From Streptomyces bacillaris (lineage in GTDB: Bacteria > Actinomycetota > Actinomycetes > Streptomycetales > Streptomycetaceae), in contig NZ_CP029378.1 of NCBI RefSeq assembly GCF_003268675.1, positions 7,254,001-7,318,000 of the forward strand: a DNA stretch of 64,000 nt, in the 5' to 3' direction. A model generated the notes under the pieces. That model did no database searches, was not told the DNA's origin, and saw nothing but the letters and a program-made list of their open reading frames with translations. Positions 25,260 through 35,130 of the stretch are shown here, one piece after another. Numbering within the stretch: the first letter of the stretch is position 1; the number at the start of each line of letters is the position of its first letter. The translations under genes and the position numbers were made by a program.

Positions 25260-26045
25260 TCAGACCGGGGTGACGTACGCCCCGGCGATTCCGCCGTCCA
25301 CCAGGAAGTCCGTCGCGTTGACGAACGAGGAGTCGTCGCTCGCCAGGAAGGCGACGGCGGCGGCGATCTCCGTCGGCTCGGCGAACCGGCCGACCGGGAT
25401 GTGCACCAGCCGCCGCGCGGCCCGCTCCGGGTCCTTCGCGAACAGTTCCTGGAGCAGCGGCGTGTTCACCGGCCCCGGGCAGAGCGCGTTGACGCGGATG
25501 CCGTCGCGGGCGAACTGCACCCCCAGCTCACGCGACATCGCCAGCACCCCGCCCTTGGACGCGGTGTACGAGATCTGCGAGGTCGCCGCCCCCATCCGGG
25601 CCACGAACGAGGCCGTGTTGATGATCGAGCCCCGGCCCTGGGCGCGCATGTAGGGGATGGCCGCCTTGCAGCAGAGGTAGACGGAGGTCAGGTTGACCTC
25701 CTGCACCCGCCGCCAGGCCTCGAGACCGGTCTCCAGGATCGAGTCGTCGTCGGGCGGCGAGATCCCCGCGTTGTTGAACGCGATGTCCACCGAACCGTAG
25801 GTGTCGAACGCCGCCTTGAAGAGCGCCTCGACCTGCTCGGCGTCGGTGACGTCGGTACGGACGAAGAGCCCGCCCGCCTCCTCGGCGGCGGCCTTGCCGC
25901 TCACCTCGTCCACATCGGCGCAGACCACCTGGGCGCCCTCGGCGGCCAGCCGCCGTACGGTGGCCAGGCCGATGCCGCTGCCGGCTCCGGTGACGACGGC
26001 GGTGCGGCCGACCAGGCGGCGGCAGACAGGGGAAGTGTCGGTCAT
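25260..26045 (-). CDS. Short-chain dehydrogenase/reductase
   Basis: A 261-residue NAD(P)-dependent oxidoreductase of the classical SDR family. TGAGSGIG (19-26) binds the cofactor, NNAG is at 91-94, and the catalytic residues are Ser146, Tyr160 and Lys164 (SYTASKGG). Asp45 after the second strand (VVCADVDE) favours NAD. It is the last gene of a minus-strand operon, five bases after the aldehyde dehydrogenase. In the proposed ethanolamine route it would oxidise the alcohol of gamma-glutamyl-ethanolamide to the aldehyde; that role is inferred from context only. Confidence 0.88.
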   Translation of the reverse strand: MTDTSPVCRRLVGRTAVVTGAGSGIGLATVRRLAAEGAQVVCADVDEVSGKAAAEEAGGLFVRTDVTDAEQVEALFKAAFDTYGSVDIAFNNAGISPPDDDSILETGLEAWRRVQEVNLTSVYLCCKAAIPYMRAQGRGSIINTASFVARMGAATSQISYTASKGGVLAMSRELGVQFARDGIRVNALCPGPVNTPLLQELFAKDPERAARRLVHIPVGRFAEPTEIAAAVAFLASDDSSFVNATDFLVDGGIAGAYVTPV

Positions 26046-26050
26046 GGTGC

Positions 26051-27445
26051 TCAGGCCTCCGTGCTGATGAAGACGTTCTTGGTTTCGGTGAAGGCGGCCA
26101 GGGCGTCAGGACCGAGTTCACGGCCCAGACCCGACTGCTTGAAGCCGCCGAAGGGGGTCGAATAGCGCACGCTGGAGTGCGAGTTGACGGAGAGGTTCCC
26201 GGCCCGCAGCCCCTGGCCGACGCGGAGCGCCCGCCCGATGTCCCGGGACCAGATGGACCCCGCGAGCCCGTAGTCGGTGGCGTTCGCCAGCCGCAGGGCC
26301 TCCTCCTCGCCGTCGAACGGCAGGACCACGGCGACCGGCCCGAAGACCTCCTCCACGGCCACCGGGGCATCGGCCGCCACCCCGGTCAGCACGGTCGGCG
26401 GATACCAGAACCCGGGCCCTTCGGGAGCCTTGCCGAGGAGCACCGTGACGCCGTCGGCGCCCCGGTCCCCGTCGACGAAGCCGCGCACCCGCTCCCGCTG
26501 GGCGGCCGAGATCAGCGGGCCCATCTGCGTCTTCCCGTCAGCCGGATCGCCCACCACCACGGCCGCCAGCGCCGGGGCGAACCGCTCCAGGAACCGGTCG
26601 TACACCGGCCGTTCGACCAGGATCCGGGTCCGGGCGCAGCAGTCCTGGCCCGCGTTGTCCAGGAAGGACATCGGGGCGGCGGCCGCGGCGGCCTCCACAT
26701 CGGCGTCCGCGAAGACGATGTTGGGGCTCTTGCCGCCGAGTTCGAGGGTCAGCCGCTTCACGCGCTCGGCGCACCGGGTCATGATGTGCTTCCCGGTCCG
26801 GGTGGAGCCGGTGAACACGATCTTCGCCACGCCCGGATGGTCCACCAGGGCGCTCCCGGCCACCGGCCCCTCACCGGGCAGCACCTGGAACAGTCCCTCG
26901 GGAAGCCCTGCCTCCAGGGCGAGTTCGGCCAGCCGCAGAGCGGTGAGCGGGGTGGTCTCGGCGGGCTTGAGGAGGACGGCGTTGCCCGCCGCGAGCGCCG
27001 GGGCGAGCCCCCAGGCGGCGATGGGCATCGGGAAGTTCCAGGGGGCGATGATCCCGATGACGCCCAGCGGCTCCAGGACCGTGAAGTCGATGCCGCCCGC
27101 CACCGGGATCTGCCGGCCGAGCAGCCGCTCGGCCCCGCCCGCGCTGTAGTCGAGGAGGTCGCGGACGTTGCCCGCCTCCCAGCGGGCGTTGCCGATGGTG
27201 TGACCGGCCTCCCGCACCTCCAACTGGGCCAGTTCCTCGATGTGTTCGTCGACGGTGGCGGCGAAGCGGCGCAGCAGCCGGGCCCGGTCGGCGGGCGCGG
27301 CGGCGGCCCACGGGCGCTGGGCGGCGGTGGCGCGGGCGACGGCCGCGTCCACATCGGCGGGGGAGGCGGCGGGCACGCTGGCGATGACCTCGGCCGTGGC
27401 CGGGTTCAGGACGTCCAGGGTGGACGCCGCGGAGTGCTGTGACAC
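26051..27445 (-). CDS. NAD(P)-dependent aldehyde dehydrogenase
   Basis: A 464-residue enzyme converting an aldehyde to an acid. Catalytic residues are Asn137 in PWNFP, Glu235 in LTLELGGKSPNIVF and Cys269 in NAGQDCCARTR; the cofactor loop is FTGSTRTGKH. It resembles the gamma-glutamyl-aminobutyraldehyde/betaine aldehyde group. It starts 30 bases downstream of the glutamine-synthetase-like gene and 5 bases before the SDR. In the proposed pathway it oxidises the gamma-glutamylated aldehyde to gamma-glutamylglycine (or, for polyamines, to gamma-glutamyl-GABA). Confidence 0.9.
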   Translation of the reverse strand: MSQHSAASTLDVLNPATAEVIASVPAASPADVDAAVARATAAQRPWAAAAPADRARLLRRFAATVDEHIEELAQLEVREAGHTIGNARWEAGNVRDLLDYSAGGAERLLGRQIPVAGGIDFTVLEPLGVIGIIAPWNFPMPIAAWGLAPALAAGNAVLLKPAETTPLTALRLAELALEAGLPEGLFQVLPGEGPVAGSALVDHPGVAKIVFTGSTRTGKHIMTRCAERVKRLTLELGGKSPNIVFADADVEAAAAAAPMSFLDNAGQDCCARTRILVERPVYDRFLERFAPALAAVVVGDPADGKTQMGPLISAAQRERVRGFVDGDRGADGVTVLLGKAPEGPGFWYPPTVLTGVAADAPVAVEEVFGPVAVVLPFDGEEEALRLANATDYGLAGSIWSRDIGRALRVGQGLRAGNLSVNSHSSVRYSTPFGGFKQSGLGRELGPDALAAFTETKNVFISTEA

Positions 27446-27475
27446 GTACGGACCTCGATCAGGAAGCAGGGATGG

Positions 27476-28840
27476 TCAGAGGCGTTCGAAGGAGCGGCGC
27501 AGCTCCCAGTCGGTCACCGCCGAGTCGTAGGCGGCGAGTTCGACCTCGGCCATGTTCAGGTAGTGCGCGACGACCTCCTCGCCGAACGCCTCCTTCGCGA
27601 TGGGGCTGGCCTCCCACAGCTCGGCCGCCTCCCGCAGGGTCGTCGGCACCTGGTCGTACGCGGAGGTGTAGGCGTTGCCCGTACACGCCTCCGGCAACGG
27701 CAGCCGCTGCTCCACCCCGTACAGTCCGGCGGCGACCAGCCCGGCCACGGCCAGATACGGATTGACGTCACCGCCCGGCAGCCGGTTCTCGAAGCGCATC
27801 GACCGGCCGTGGCCGACGACCCGCAGGGCGCAGGTGCGGTTGTCGACGCCCCAGGCGACGGCGGTGGGGGCGAAGGAGCCGGGCTGGAAGCGTTTGTAGG
27901 AGTTGATGTTGGGCGCGTAGAGGAGGGAGAAGTCCCGCAGGGCGGCGAGCTGTCCGGCCAGGAAGTGGCGCATCAGCTCGGACATCCCGTCCGGTCCGTC
28001 GCCCGCCATCACGTTCTCACCGTTCTCGTCGGTGAGGGAGAGGTGGATGTGGCAGGAGTTGCCCTCGCGCTCGTCGTACTTGGCCATGAAGGTCAGCGAG
28101 ACGCCTTCCTGGGCCGCGATCTCCTTGGCGCCGGTCTTGTAGACGGCGTGCTGGTCGCAGGTGGTCAGCGCCTCGTCGTAACGGAAGACGATCTCGTGCT
28201 GGCCGGGATTGCACTCGCCCTTGGCCGACTCGACGGTCAGCCCCGCCTGCTGCATCTCGTTGCGGATGCGGCGCAGCAGCGGCTCGACGCGGCCGGTTCC
28301 GAGGATGGAGTAGTCGACGTTGTACTGGTTGGCCGGGGTCAGCCCGCGGTAGTCGCGGTCCCAGGCCTCCTCGTAACTGTCCCGGAAGACGATGAACTCC
28401 AGCTCCGTGCCGACCTGCGCGGTGTACCCGAGCGCGGAGAGCCGGTCGAGCTGGCGGCGCAGGATCTGGCGCGGCGCGGCCACGACCGGGCCGCCGTCGT
28501 GCCAGGCCAGGTCCGCGATCACCAGGGCGGTGCCCTCGTGCCAGGGCACCGGGCGGAGCGTGGCGGGATCGGGGACCATGCCGAAGTCGCCGTAGCCGTT
28601 CTGCCACGAGGACATCGCGTAGCCGTCGACCGTACGCATCTCGGTGTCCACGGCCAGCAGATAGTTGCAGCCCTCGGTACCGTGCTCCAGCACCTCGTCG
28701 AGGAAGAACCTGGCGGCGAACCGCTTCCCCTGGAGCCGGCCCTGCATATCGGGGAAGGCCAGCACCACCGTGTCTATCGAGCCCTCCGCGACCCGTGAAC
28801 AGAGTTCGTCGACGGTGAGCGGGGATGTGCGGTCTGCCAC
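27476..28840 (-). CDS. Glutamine-synthetase-like gamma-glutamyl-amine ligase (GlnA3/GlnA4/PuuA type)
   Basis: A 454-residue type I glutamine synthetase fold. The active-site segments are VGTELEFIVF, GECNPGQHEIVFRYDEAL, NSCHIHLSL, SYKRFQPGSFAPTAVAWGVDNRTCALRVVG and RFENRLPGGDVNPYLA. In place of nitrogen assimilation, relatives in Streptomyces coelicolor join glutamate to polyamines (GlnA3) or ethanolamine (GlnA4) using ATP. No conserved adenylylation loop is visible. GTG 28840 has a near-perfect AAGGAGG. It heads the operon with aldehyde dehydrogenase and SDR and is divergent from a FadR-type regulator. Neighbours, notably the ethanolamine-type permease, favour ethanolamine as the amine. Confidence 0.88.
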   Translation of the reverse strand: MADRTSPLTVDELCSRVAEGSIDTVVLAFPDMQGRLQGKRFAARFFLDEVLEHGTEGCNYLLAVDTEMRTVDGYAMSSWQNGYGDFGMVPDPATLRPVPWHEGTALVIADLAWHDGGPVVAAPRQILRRQLDRLSALGYTAQVGTELEFIVFRDSYEEAWDRDYRGLTPANQYNVDYSILGTGRVEPLLRRIRNEMQQAGLTVESAKGECNPGQHEIVFRYDEALTTCDQHAVYKTGAKEIAAQEGVSLTFMAKYDEREGNSCHIHLSLTDENGENVMAGDGPDGMSELMRHFLAGQLAALRDFSLLYAPNINSYKRFQPGSFAPTAVAWGVDNRTCALRVVGHGRSMRFENRLPGGDVNPYLAVAGLVAAGLYGVEQRLPLPEACTGNAYTSAYDQVPTTLREAAELWEASPIAKEAFGEEVVAHYLNMAEVELAAYDSAVTDWELRRSFERL

Positions 28841-28871
28841 GGGATTCCTCCTTGGGTGAACCGGGAGGCTT

Positions 28872-28893
28872 AAGGTATGACAGGAAACCATTG
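28872..28893. promoter_or_regulatory. Candidate operator of the FadR-type regulator, copy 1
   Basis: AAGGT-N10-ACCATTG in the 73-base divergent gap between the ligase gene and the regulator. The same AAGGT-N10-ACC arrangement recurs before the permease gene as a perfect inverted repeat, which is why I pair them. GGT/ACC half-sites are usual for FadR-family regulators, although the spacing is wider than in known FadR sites. Confidence 0.4.
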
Positions 28894-28913
28894 CTTGGGA
28901 AGGGGATGCGCGG

Positions 28914-29732
28914 ATGGCCGCCAGGAGGAGAACCGACGACACCCGTCCGGCGGCAGCGGAACGCCCCCCGGAGGCCGTCGAGGGGGCGGGCGGGGAGGCG
29001 GCGGGCGGGGTGGCCGACGCCGGGCCCGGGCCGCTCGCCTCCGTGCTGCGGCCCGTCCGCGCGGGCAACGGCTTCGAGGAGACCCTCGAACAGGTGCTGC
29101 AACTGCTCCGGCTCGGCCTCGTCCCGCCCGGCGACCGCCTCCCCGCCGAACGCGAACTCGCCCAGCACCTGGGCGTCAGCCGGGTCACCCTGCGCGAGGT
29201 GCTCAAGGTCCTCCAGGACCAGGGCATGGTGGAGAGCCGGCGCGGCCGCTACGGCGGAACGTTCGTCCTGCCCCGCGCCACCGCCCCCGGCAGCGGCGAC
29301 GAGCTGCGCCGCCGGATCGCGGCCGTCGACGTGGAGGACACCCTGCGCTTCCGCGAGGTGCTGGAGACCGGGGCCGCCGGGCTCTGCGCCGACGGGCTCG
29401 CGGCCGACGGCGCCGGCCGGCTGCGTACGGCCCTGGAGGCCACCCAGGGCGCCCGGCTGGAGGACTACCGCCGCCAGGACACCCTGCTCCACCTCACCCT
29501 CGCCGAACTCTCCGGCTCCCGCTCGCTCGCCGCCCAGTACGCCTCCGTACGCGCCACCCTCAACGAACTCCTCGACTGCATCCCCCTGTTGGTCCGCAAC
29601 CTGGAGCACTCCCAGCAGCAGCACGCGGCCGTCGTCGAGGCGGTGCTCGACCGGGACGCGGAGGCGGCGCGCGAGATGATGCGCGAACACTGCGCCGGCA
29701 CGGCGGCCCTGCTGCGCGGCTTCCTCTCCTGA
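28914..29732 (+). CDS. FadR-subfamily GntR transcriptional regulator
   Basis: A 272-residue regulator. After a disordered Ala/Pro tail (1-45) comes the winged helix (LVPPGDRLPAERELAQHLGVSRVTLREVLKVLQDQGMVESRRG), then an all-helical FCD ligand domain (RFREVLETGAAGLCADGL and the metal-type His in LHLTLAELSGS and EHSQQQHAAVVEAV). ATG 28914 follows GGGAAGGGG. Its position between the divergent ligase operon and the permease makes it the likely local controller, probably a repressor released by the amine substrate or a glutamylated intermediate. Confidence 0.9.
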   Translation: MAARRRTDDTRPAAAERPPEAVEGAGGEAAGGVADAGPGPLASVLRPVRAGNGFEETLEQVLQLLRLGLVPPGDRLPAERELAQHLGVSRVTLREVLKVLQDQGMVESRRGRYGGTFVLPRATAPGSGDELRRRIAAVDVEDTLRFREVLETGAAGLCADGLAADGAGRLRTALEATQGARLEDYRRQDTLLHLTLAELSGSRSLAAQYASVRATLNELLDCIPLLVRNLEHSQQQHAAVVEAVLDRDAEAAREMMREHCAGTAALLRGFLS

Positions 29733-29814
29733 CCGGCCGCCCCGCCGGCCCCCGCACGGTGGATCCGTAACCACTCTTTAACGCGCGCCCCTTGCCATCC
29801 GCCCCGACGTTCCA

Positions 29815-29838
29815 CAAAGGTGTGCCGACGAACCTTTG
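29815..29838. promoter_or_regulatory. Candidate operator of the FadR-type regulator, copy 2
   Basis: A perfect 7-bp inverted repeat, CAAAGGT and ACCTTTG, with a 10-base spacer, 48 bases upstream of the permease start. It shares AAGGT-N10-ACC with the site at 28872. Confidence 0.45.
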
Positions 29839-29885
29839 AGCGACGGGATTCCGTCGACGGAGTCGACACACGTCTGGAGCACCTC

Positions 29886-31376
<1,491 letters not shown>

Positions 31377-31458
31377 CCGCCCGCGCTCCGGGGGCCGCGA
31401 CGAGAACCGACCGCCCGTGCCCCCTGATCCGTAACGAGACAACCGAAGGAGCCGTCCC

Positions 31459-32169
31459 ATGTCCCGGCCCGTCATCGGCATCAGCACCTACCAGGACCCC
31501 GCCCGCTGGGGCGTCTGGGAGATGCCCGCGGTGCTCCTGCCCGCCGCCTACCCCCGCCTGGTCCGGGCGGCGGGCGGACTCGCGGTGCTCCTGCCGCCGG
31601 ACGAGGCGGAGGACGCGGCCCGGGAGCTCGTCGCCGCCCTGGACGGGGTGGTGATCGCCGGGGGAGCGGATGTCGAGCCCGTACGGTACGGAGCCGACCC
31701 CGACCCCCGTACGGGGCCTCCGGCCCGGGAGCGCGACGCCTGGGAACTCGCCCTGATCGAGGCGGCGATCGAGCAGGGCGTCCCGCTGCTGGGCATCTGC
31801 CGGGGCATGCAGCTCCTGAACGTGGCCCTCGGCGGCACCCTGCACCAGCACCTGGACGGCCACACCGGCGGCCACGCCGTCTTCGGCGGCCACCCGGTGG
31901 ACCCCGTCCCAGGCACGGCGTACGCGGCGGCCGTCCCGGAACAGACCACGGTCCCCGCCTACCACCACCAGGCCGTGGACCGCCTGGGCACCGGCCTGAT
32001 CGCCTCGGCCCACGCCCCCGACGGCACGGTGGAGGCGCTGGAACTCCCGGACCGCGAGAGCCTGGTGCTCGGGGTCCAGTGGCACCCGGAGATGGGGGAG
32101 GACCTCCGGGTCATGACGGCCCTGGCGGACGCGGCCGGCCGCCGACAGCGGGAGCGTACGCCGGTGTAG
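31459..32169 (+). CDS. Class I glutamine-amidotransferase-like gamma-glutamyl hydrolase (peptidase C26, PuuD type)
   Basis: A 236-residue cytoplasmic hydrolase. The catalytic triad is Cys114 in LLGICRGMQLLNVALGG, His209 and Glu211 in VQWHPEMG. PuuD of E. coli cleaves gamma-glutamyl-GABA; this relative would remove glutamate from the final oxidised product, giving glutamate plus glycine if ethanolamine is the substrate. AAGGAG lies 10 bases before ATG 31459. It is the last of the plus-strand genes of the amine cluster. Confidence 0.9.
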   Translation: MSRPVIGISTYQDPARWGVWEMPAVLLPAAYPRLVRAAGGLAVLLPPDEAEDAARELVAALDGVVIAGGADVEPVRYGADPDPRTGPPARERDAWELALIEAAIEQGVPLLGICRGMQLLNVALGGTLHQHLDGHTGGHAVFGGHPVDPVPGTAYAAAVPEQTTVPAYHHQAVDRLGTGLIASAHAPDGTVEALELPDRESLVLGVQWHPEMGEDLRVMTALADAAGRRQRERTPV

Positions 32170-32311
32170 GCGTCGGCGCCGGGAGCCCCTTGTGCGTGCC
32201 CCGGGGCCGTACAGGCGTGGTGAGCCGGTGACCGGGGCCCGGCCGCCGTCCGGGGCCGCGTCGGCGCCGAGCGCCGGGGAGGTGCGGTGCTGCGGTGTAC
32301 AGGTGCCCTGC

Positions 32312-33129
32312 TCAGGCGCCCGGTGCCCCGGGGCCCGAGAAACCCGGGCCGGTGAAGTCGGGGCGGCTGTAGGCGGGGCGGGTGTGGGCACCGGGCCCGG
32401 AGAAGTCAGGGGCGGTGAAGTCCGGCGCGGAGAAGTCCGGGCCCGTGAACGCGGGCGGGGCCGGGCGCGATCGGCCCTCGGGGCCTCGGCCGTCCGGTCC
32501 GCCGCCGCCAGCTCCTGGAGCAGGAACGGCCGGATCGCCTTGTCCCGCAGGGCGGTGCGCCAGGCATCCCGGGCACGGTCAAGGTCGGGCGAGCGGTGCT
32601 CGTCGCGCGACGGGCCGGACGGTGAGCCGGGGGCCGACTGGAGCGCGGCCGTGCGGTAGAGGGCGACCAGGCTGATCAGGGAGGTGGCCGCCGCGATGGC
32701 CAGGCTGACCCAGCCCACCCGGACGAGGGTGTCGGCCAGGTCCGTCAGGCTGTCGGTCAGGCGGAGCCCGTACCCCAGCAGCAGGAACGTCGTCGCGGCG
32801 ACCGCGGCGAGGATCGGCGTCAGCACCCCGAGGACCGCCAGCACCCCGGCGCCCGGCCGCTCCTGGGCCCCGGGGCCCGACAGGGAGGGGCGCCCGCCGT
32901 CCGGGACCCGGTCGTGGTGGGCGCGCCGCAGGGCCGCGTACGCCCGGTGCTCGGCGGCGGCCGCCGGGGCGGTCCGCGCCGCCGCGGCCAGGGCCCGGGT
33001 GCGCAGCCGGTCGGCGCTCAGCCCGGACCGCTCCAGCAGCCGGCGGATCTCCGCCGAGGCGAGCACCTCGTCGAGCACATCCGCGTAGTCGGATCTGTCC
33101 TCGTCCCCGAGCCGGGAAGGCCTGCCCAT
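32312..33129 (-). CDS. Two-helix membrane protein with FTGPDF-type repeat tail, apparently frameshifted
   Basis: The first 205 or so codons (33129 to about 32510) encode a helical cytoplasmic start (MGRPSRLGDEDRSDYADVLD), two membrane helices (VLGVLTPILAAVAATTFLLLGY and VGWVSLAIAAATSLISLVAL) and RDAWRTALRDKAIRPFLLQEL. In that frame the DNA stays open but turns into Arg/Pro-rich sequence running antisense to the hydrolase gene. In the other frame lies a clean repeat tail of FTGPDF, FSAPDF, FTAPDF, FSGPG units ending in TGA at 32312-32314. Such tails are known in Streptomyces proteins. A one-base slip in the GGC-rich stretch around 32470-32520 (real mutation or sequence error) explains both. 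It is third in a minus-strand run after two TerD genes. Function unknown. Confidence 0.6.
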
Positions 33130-33203
33130 ACTCTCCCTCGATCGATGTGTGGCCGTGGGGGCCCACGGGAGGTCCCGCGAGCCCCCACGGCGCTAAGGCG
33201 TTC

Positions 33204-33782
33204 CTACAGGTGCTGCGCGACGGCGGGCATCAGGTCCTGGAAGGTGCGCCCGTCGGCCGCCGCGCCGATGGCCGTCATCTGCCAACCCGCTCCGGACCGC
33301 TGGACCTTGGCCATGATCTGCGCGGTGTGCCGCCCGCCGCCGGTCAGCGTGTACCGCGCCAGCTCCTGGCCGTTGCTCTCGTCGACCAGACGGCAGAAGG
33401 CGGCCTCGACCTCCTCGAAGGTCTGGCCGGTGAACGAGTTCACCGTGAAGACGATCTGGTCGACATGGGCGGGCACCCGGCGCAGGTCGACGACGATGGA
33501 CTCGTCGTCCCCGCCCTCGCCCGCCCCGCCGACCCGGTTGTCCCCGGTGTGCTGGACCGAGCCGTCGTCGCTGGTCAGATGCTGGAAGAAGACGACGTCC
33601 TGGGGCTCCTGGCCGGCGAAGAGCACGGCCGAGGCGTCCAGGTCGATGTCACGGGCGGTCAGCCGGGCCAGGAAGCCCTTGCGCGCCGACTTCCAGCCCA
33701 GCCCCATCCGGACGACGCCGAGTTCACCGCCGCCGGACTTGCTGAGGCTGACCTGCTGGCCCTTGGAGAGGTTGATCGTCAT
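33204..33782 (-). CDS. terD: TerD-family calcium-binding stress protein
   Basis: A 192-residue TerD-domain protein. It opens MTINLSKGQQVSLSKSGG and has the calcium-binding segments RDIDLDASAVLF and SVQHTGDNRVGGAGEGGDDESIVVDL typical of tellurite-resistance TerD/TerZ proteins. It starts 56 bases downstream of a second TerD gene and is probably co-transcribed with it. In Streptomyces these proteins respond to envelope and oxidative stress; they are not enzymes. Confidence 0.92.
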   Translation of the reverse strand: MTINLSKGQQVSLSKSGGGELGVVRMGLGWKSARKGFLARLTARDIDLDASAVLFAGQEPQDVVFFQHLTSDDGSVQHTGDNRVGGAGEGGDDESIVVDLRRVPAHVDQIVFTVNSFTGQTFEEVEAAFCRLVDESNGQELARYTLTGGGRHTAQIMAKVQRSGAGWQMTAIGAAADGRTFQDLMPAVAQHL

Positions 33783-33838
33783 GTTTCCGCCTTCGGTGGC
33801 TTCGCTGAGATGGATACGTCCGGACCGGGCCGGAGTGT

Positions 33839-34414
33839 TCAGAGACCGACGCCGAAGTCGGCGACGATGCCGCTCAGCCCGGAGGCGTAACCCTGCCCGA
33901 CCGCACGGAACTTCCACTCGGCGCCGTGCCGGTACAGCTCGCCGAAGACCATCGCCGTCTCGGTCGAGGCGTCCTCGCTGAGGTCGTAACGGGCGATCTC
34001 CGCGCCGCCAGACTGGTTCACCACACGGATGTAGGCGTTGCGGACCTGGCCGAAGCTCTGGCCGCGGCCCTCCGCCTCGTGGATCGAGACGGGGAACACG
34101 ATCTTGGCGACGGTCCCCGGCACGGCGGACAGGTCGACCTTGACGATCTCGTCGTCGCCCTCGCCCTCACCGGTGAGGTTGTCGCCGGTGTGCTCGACCG
34201 AACCGTCCGGGCTCTTCAGGTTGTTGTAGAAGACGAAGTGCTCGTTGGAGAGGACCTTGCCCGACTCGTCGCAGAGCAGCGCGCTCGCGTCGAGGTCGTA
34301 GTCGGTGCCGGTGGTCGTGCGGACGTCCCAGCCGAGGCCGACGAGGATCGCGGTCAGCCCCGGAGCCTCCTTGGTCAGCGAGACATTTCCGCCCTTGGCC
34401 AGGCTCACGCCCAT
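33839..34414 (-). CDS. terD: TerD-family calcium-binding stress protein
   Basis: A 191-residue TerD-domain protein with all expected segments: MGVSLAKGGNVSLTKEAPG, DYDLDASALLCDESGKV, SVEHTGDNLTGEGEGDDEIVKVDL and AEIARYDLSEDASTETAMVFGELYRH. It is the first gene of the minus-strand run and starts 85 bases from a perfect BlaI-type palindrome, so it is probably controlled by the divergent BlaI-type repressor. Confidence 0.94.
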   Translation of the reverse strand: MGVSLAKGGNVSLTKEAPGLTAILVGLGWDVRTTTGTDYDLDASALLCDESGKVLSNEHFVFYNNLKSPDGSVEHTGDNLTGEGEGDDEIVKVDLSAVPGTVAKIVFPVSIHEAEGRGQSFGQVRNAYIRVVNQSGGAEIARYDLSEDASTETAMVFGELYRHGAEWKFRAVGQGYASGLSGIVADFGVGL

Positions 34415-34475
34415 GGTGTTCTCCCTTGTGTGGTGACGGGTGCGCGCACGGACCGCACCGCTACGGGTGACGGCG

Positions 34476-34503
34476 TGGACACGCTGCGGCAACACCCTAA
34501 AAT
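34476..34503 (+). promoter_or_regulatory. Predicted promoter of the BlaI-type repressor gene
   Basis: TGGACA (34476-34481) and TAAAAT (34498-34503) are 16 bases apart; the -10 overlaps the left arm of the operator palindrome, as expected for an autorepressed gene. Confidence 0.45.
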
Positions 34504-34522
34504 CTACAGCACTGTAGATTTT
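34499..34522. promoter_or_regulatory. BlaI-type operator 1 (perfect 11-bp inverted repeat)
   Basis: Arms AAAATCTACAG and CTGTAGATTTT with a 2-base centre. It contains TACA and TGTA half-sites as in BlaI/MecI operators. It stands between the divergent terD and BlaI-type genes, and its core recurs at 36564 and 39475. Confidence 0.75.
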
Positions 34523-34621
34523 CCCGGCCGCCACCGGGGGGCCGACGGCTGGATACGATTCCCCGGTGCCCGGCAGGTGAACGACCGTGACCGGGCCGCC
34601 GAGCGAGAGGGGGGCCGGACG

Positions 34622-35128
34622 GTGGACGCCGAAGGAACCGGTGGTGAACGGGAAACGCCTGCCCGCAGGCGCGGCCAGGGCGAGTTGGAGTCCCAGGTGC
34701 TGTCCGTGCTGGGCGAGGCGACCGAACCGGTCACCGCCGCCTGGGTGCTGCAACGGCTCGGCGGCGGCCTGTCGTACAGCACCGTCATCACCATCCTGAC
34801 CCGGCTCCACGCCAAGCAGGCCGTCAGCCGGACCGGGCCCAAGCGTCCCGTGCTCTGGCAGCCCGTGGCCAACGAGGCCGGGCTCGCCGCGCTGCGCATG
34901 CGCCGCCTCCTCGACAAGCAGAGCGACCGGGACGCGGTGCTCTCCAGCTTCGTCTCCGTCCTGTCGGCTGACGACGAGGAGTTGCTGCGCTCGCTGCTGG
35001 CGGAGAGCGGGGCGGGCGGGGCGGCTCCGGGGGAGCCGGGTGCCGGTGGGCCTGGTTCCGGTGGGTCCGGTTCCGGTCGGCCCGGTCACGGCCGGTCCGG
35101 CGCGGCGACGGACCGGCCGGAGGGCTGA
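34622..35128 (+). CDS. BlaI/MecI/CopY-family transcriptional repressor
   Basis: A 168-residue repressor. The winged helix is ELESQVLSVLGEATEPVTAAWVLQRLGGGLSYSTVITILTRLHAKQAVSRTG, the family's hallmark, followed by a dimerisation helix (ALRMRRLLDKQSDRDAVLSSFVSVLSADDEELLRSLL) and a Gly/Ser/Pro-rich tail of about 35 residues. GTG 34622 follows GAGAGGGG; an upstream in-frame GTG at 34577 is less well placed. The next gene encodes an M56 peptidase three bases on, the usual BlaI/BlaR1 pairing. A perfect TACA/TGTA palindrome lies upstream. In known pairs the peptidase inactivates the repressor on a signal. Confidence 0.92.
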   Translation: MDAEGTGGERETPARRRGQGELESQVLSVLGEATEPVTAAWVLQRLGGGLSYSTVITILTRLHAKQAVSRTGPKRPVLWQPVANEAGLAALRMRRLLDKQSDRDAVLSSFVSVLSADDEELLRSLLAESGAGGAAPGEPGAGGPGSGGSGSGRPGHGRSGAATDRPEG

Positions 35129-35130
35129 CG

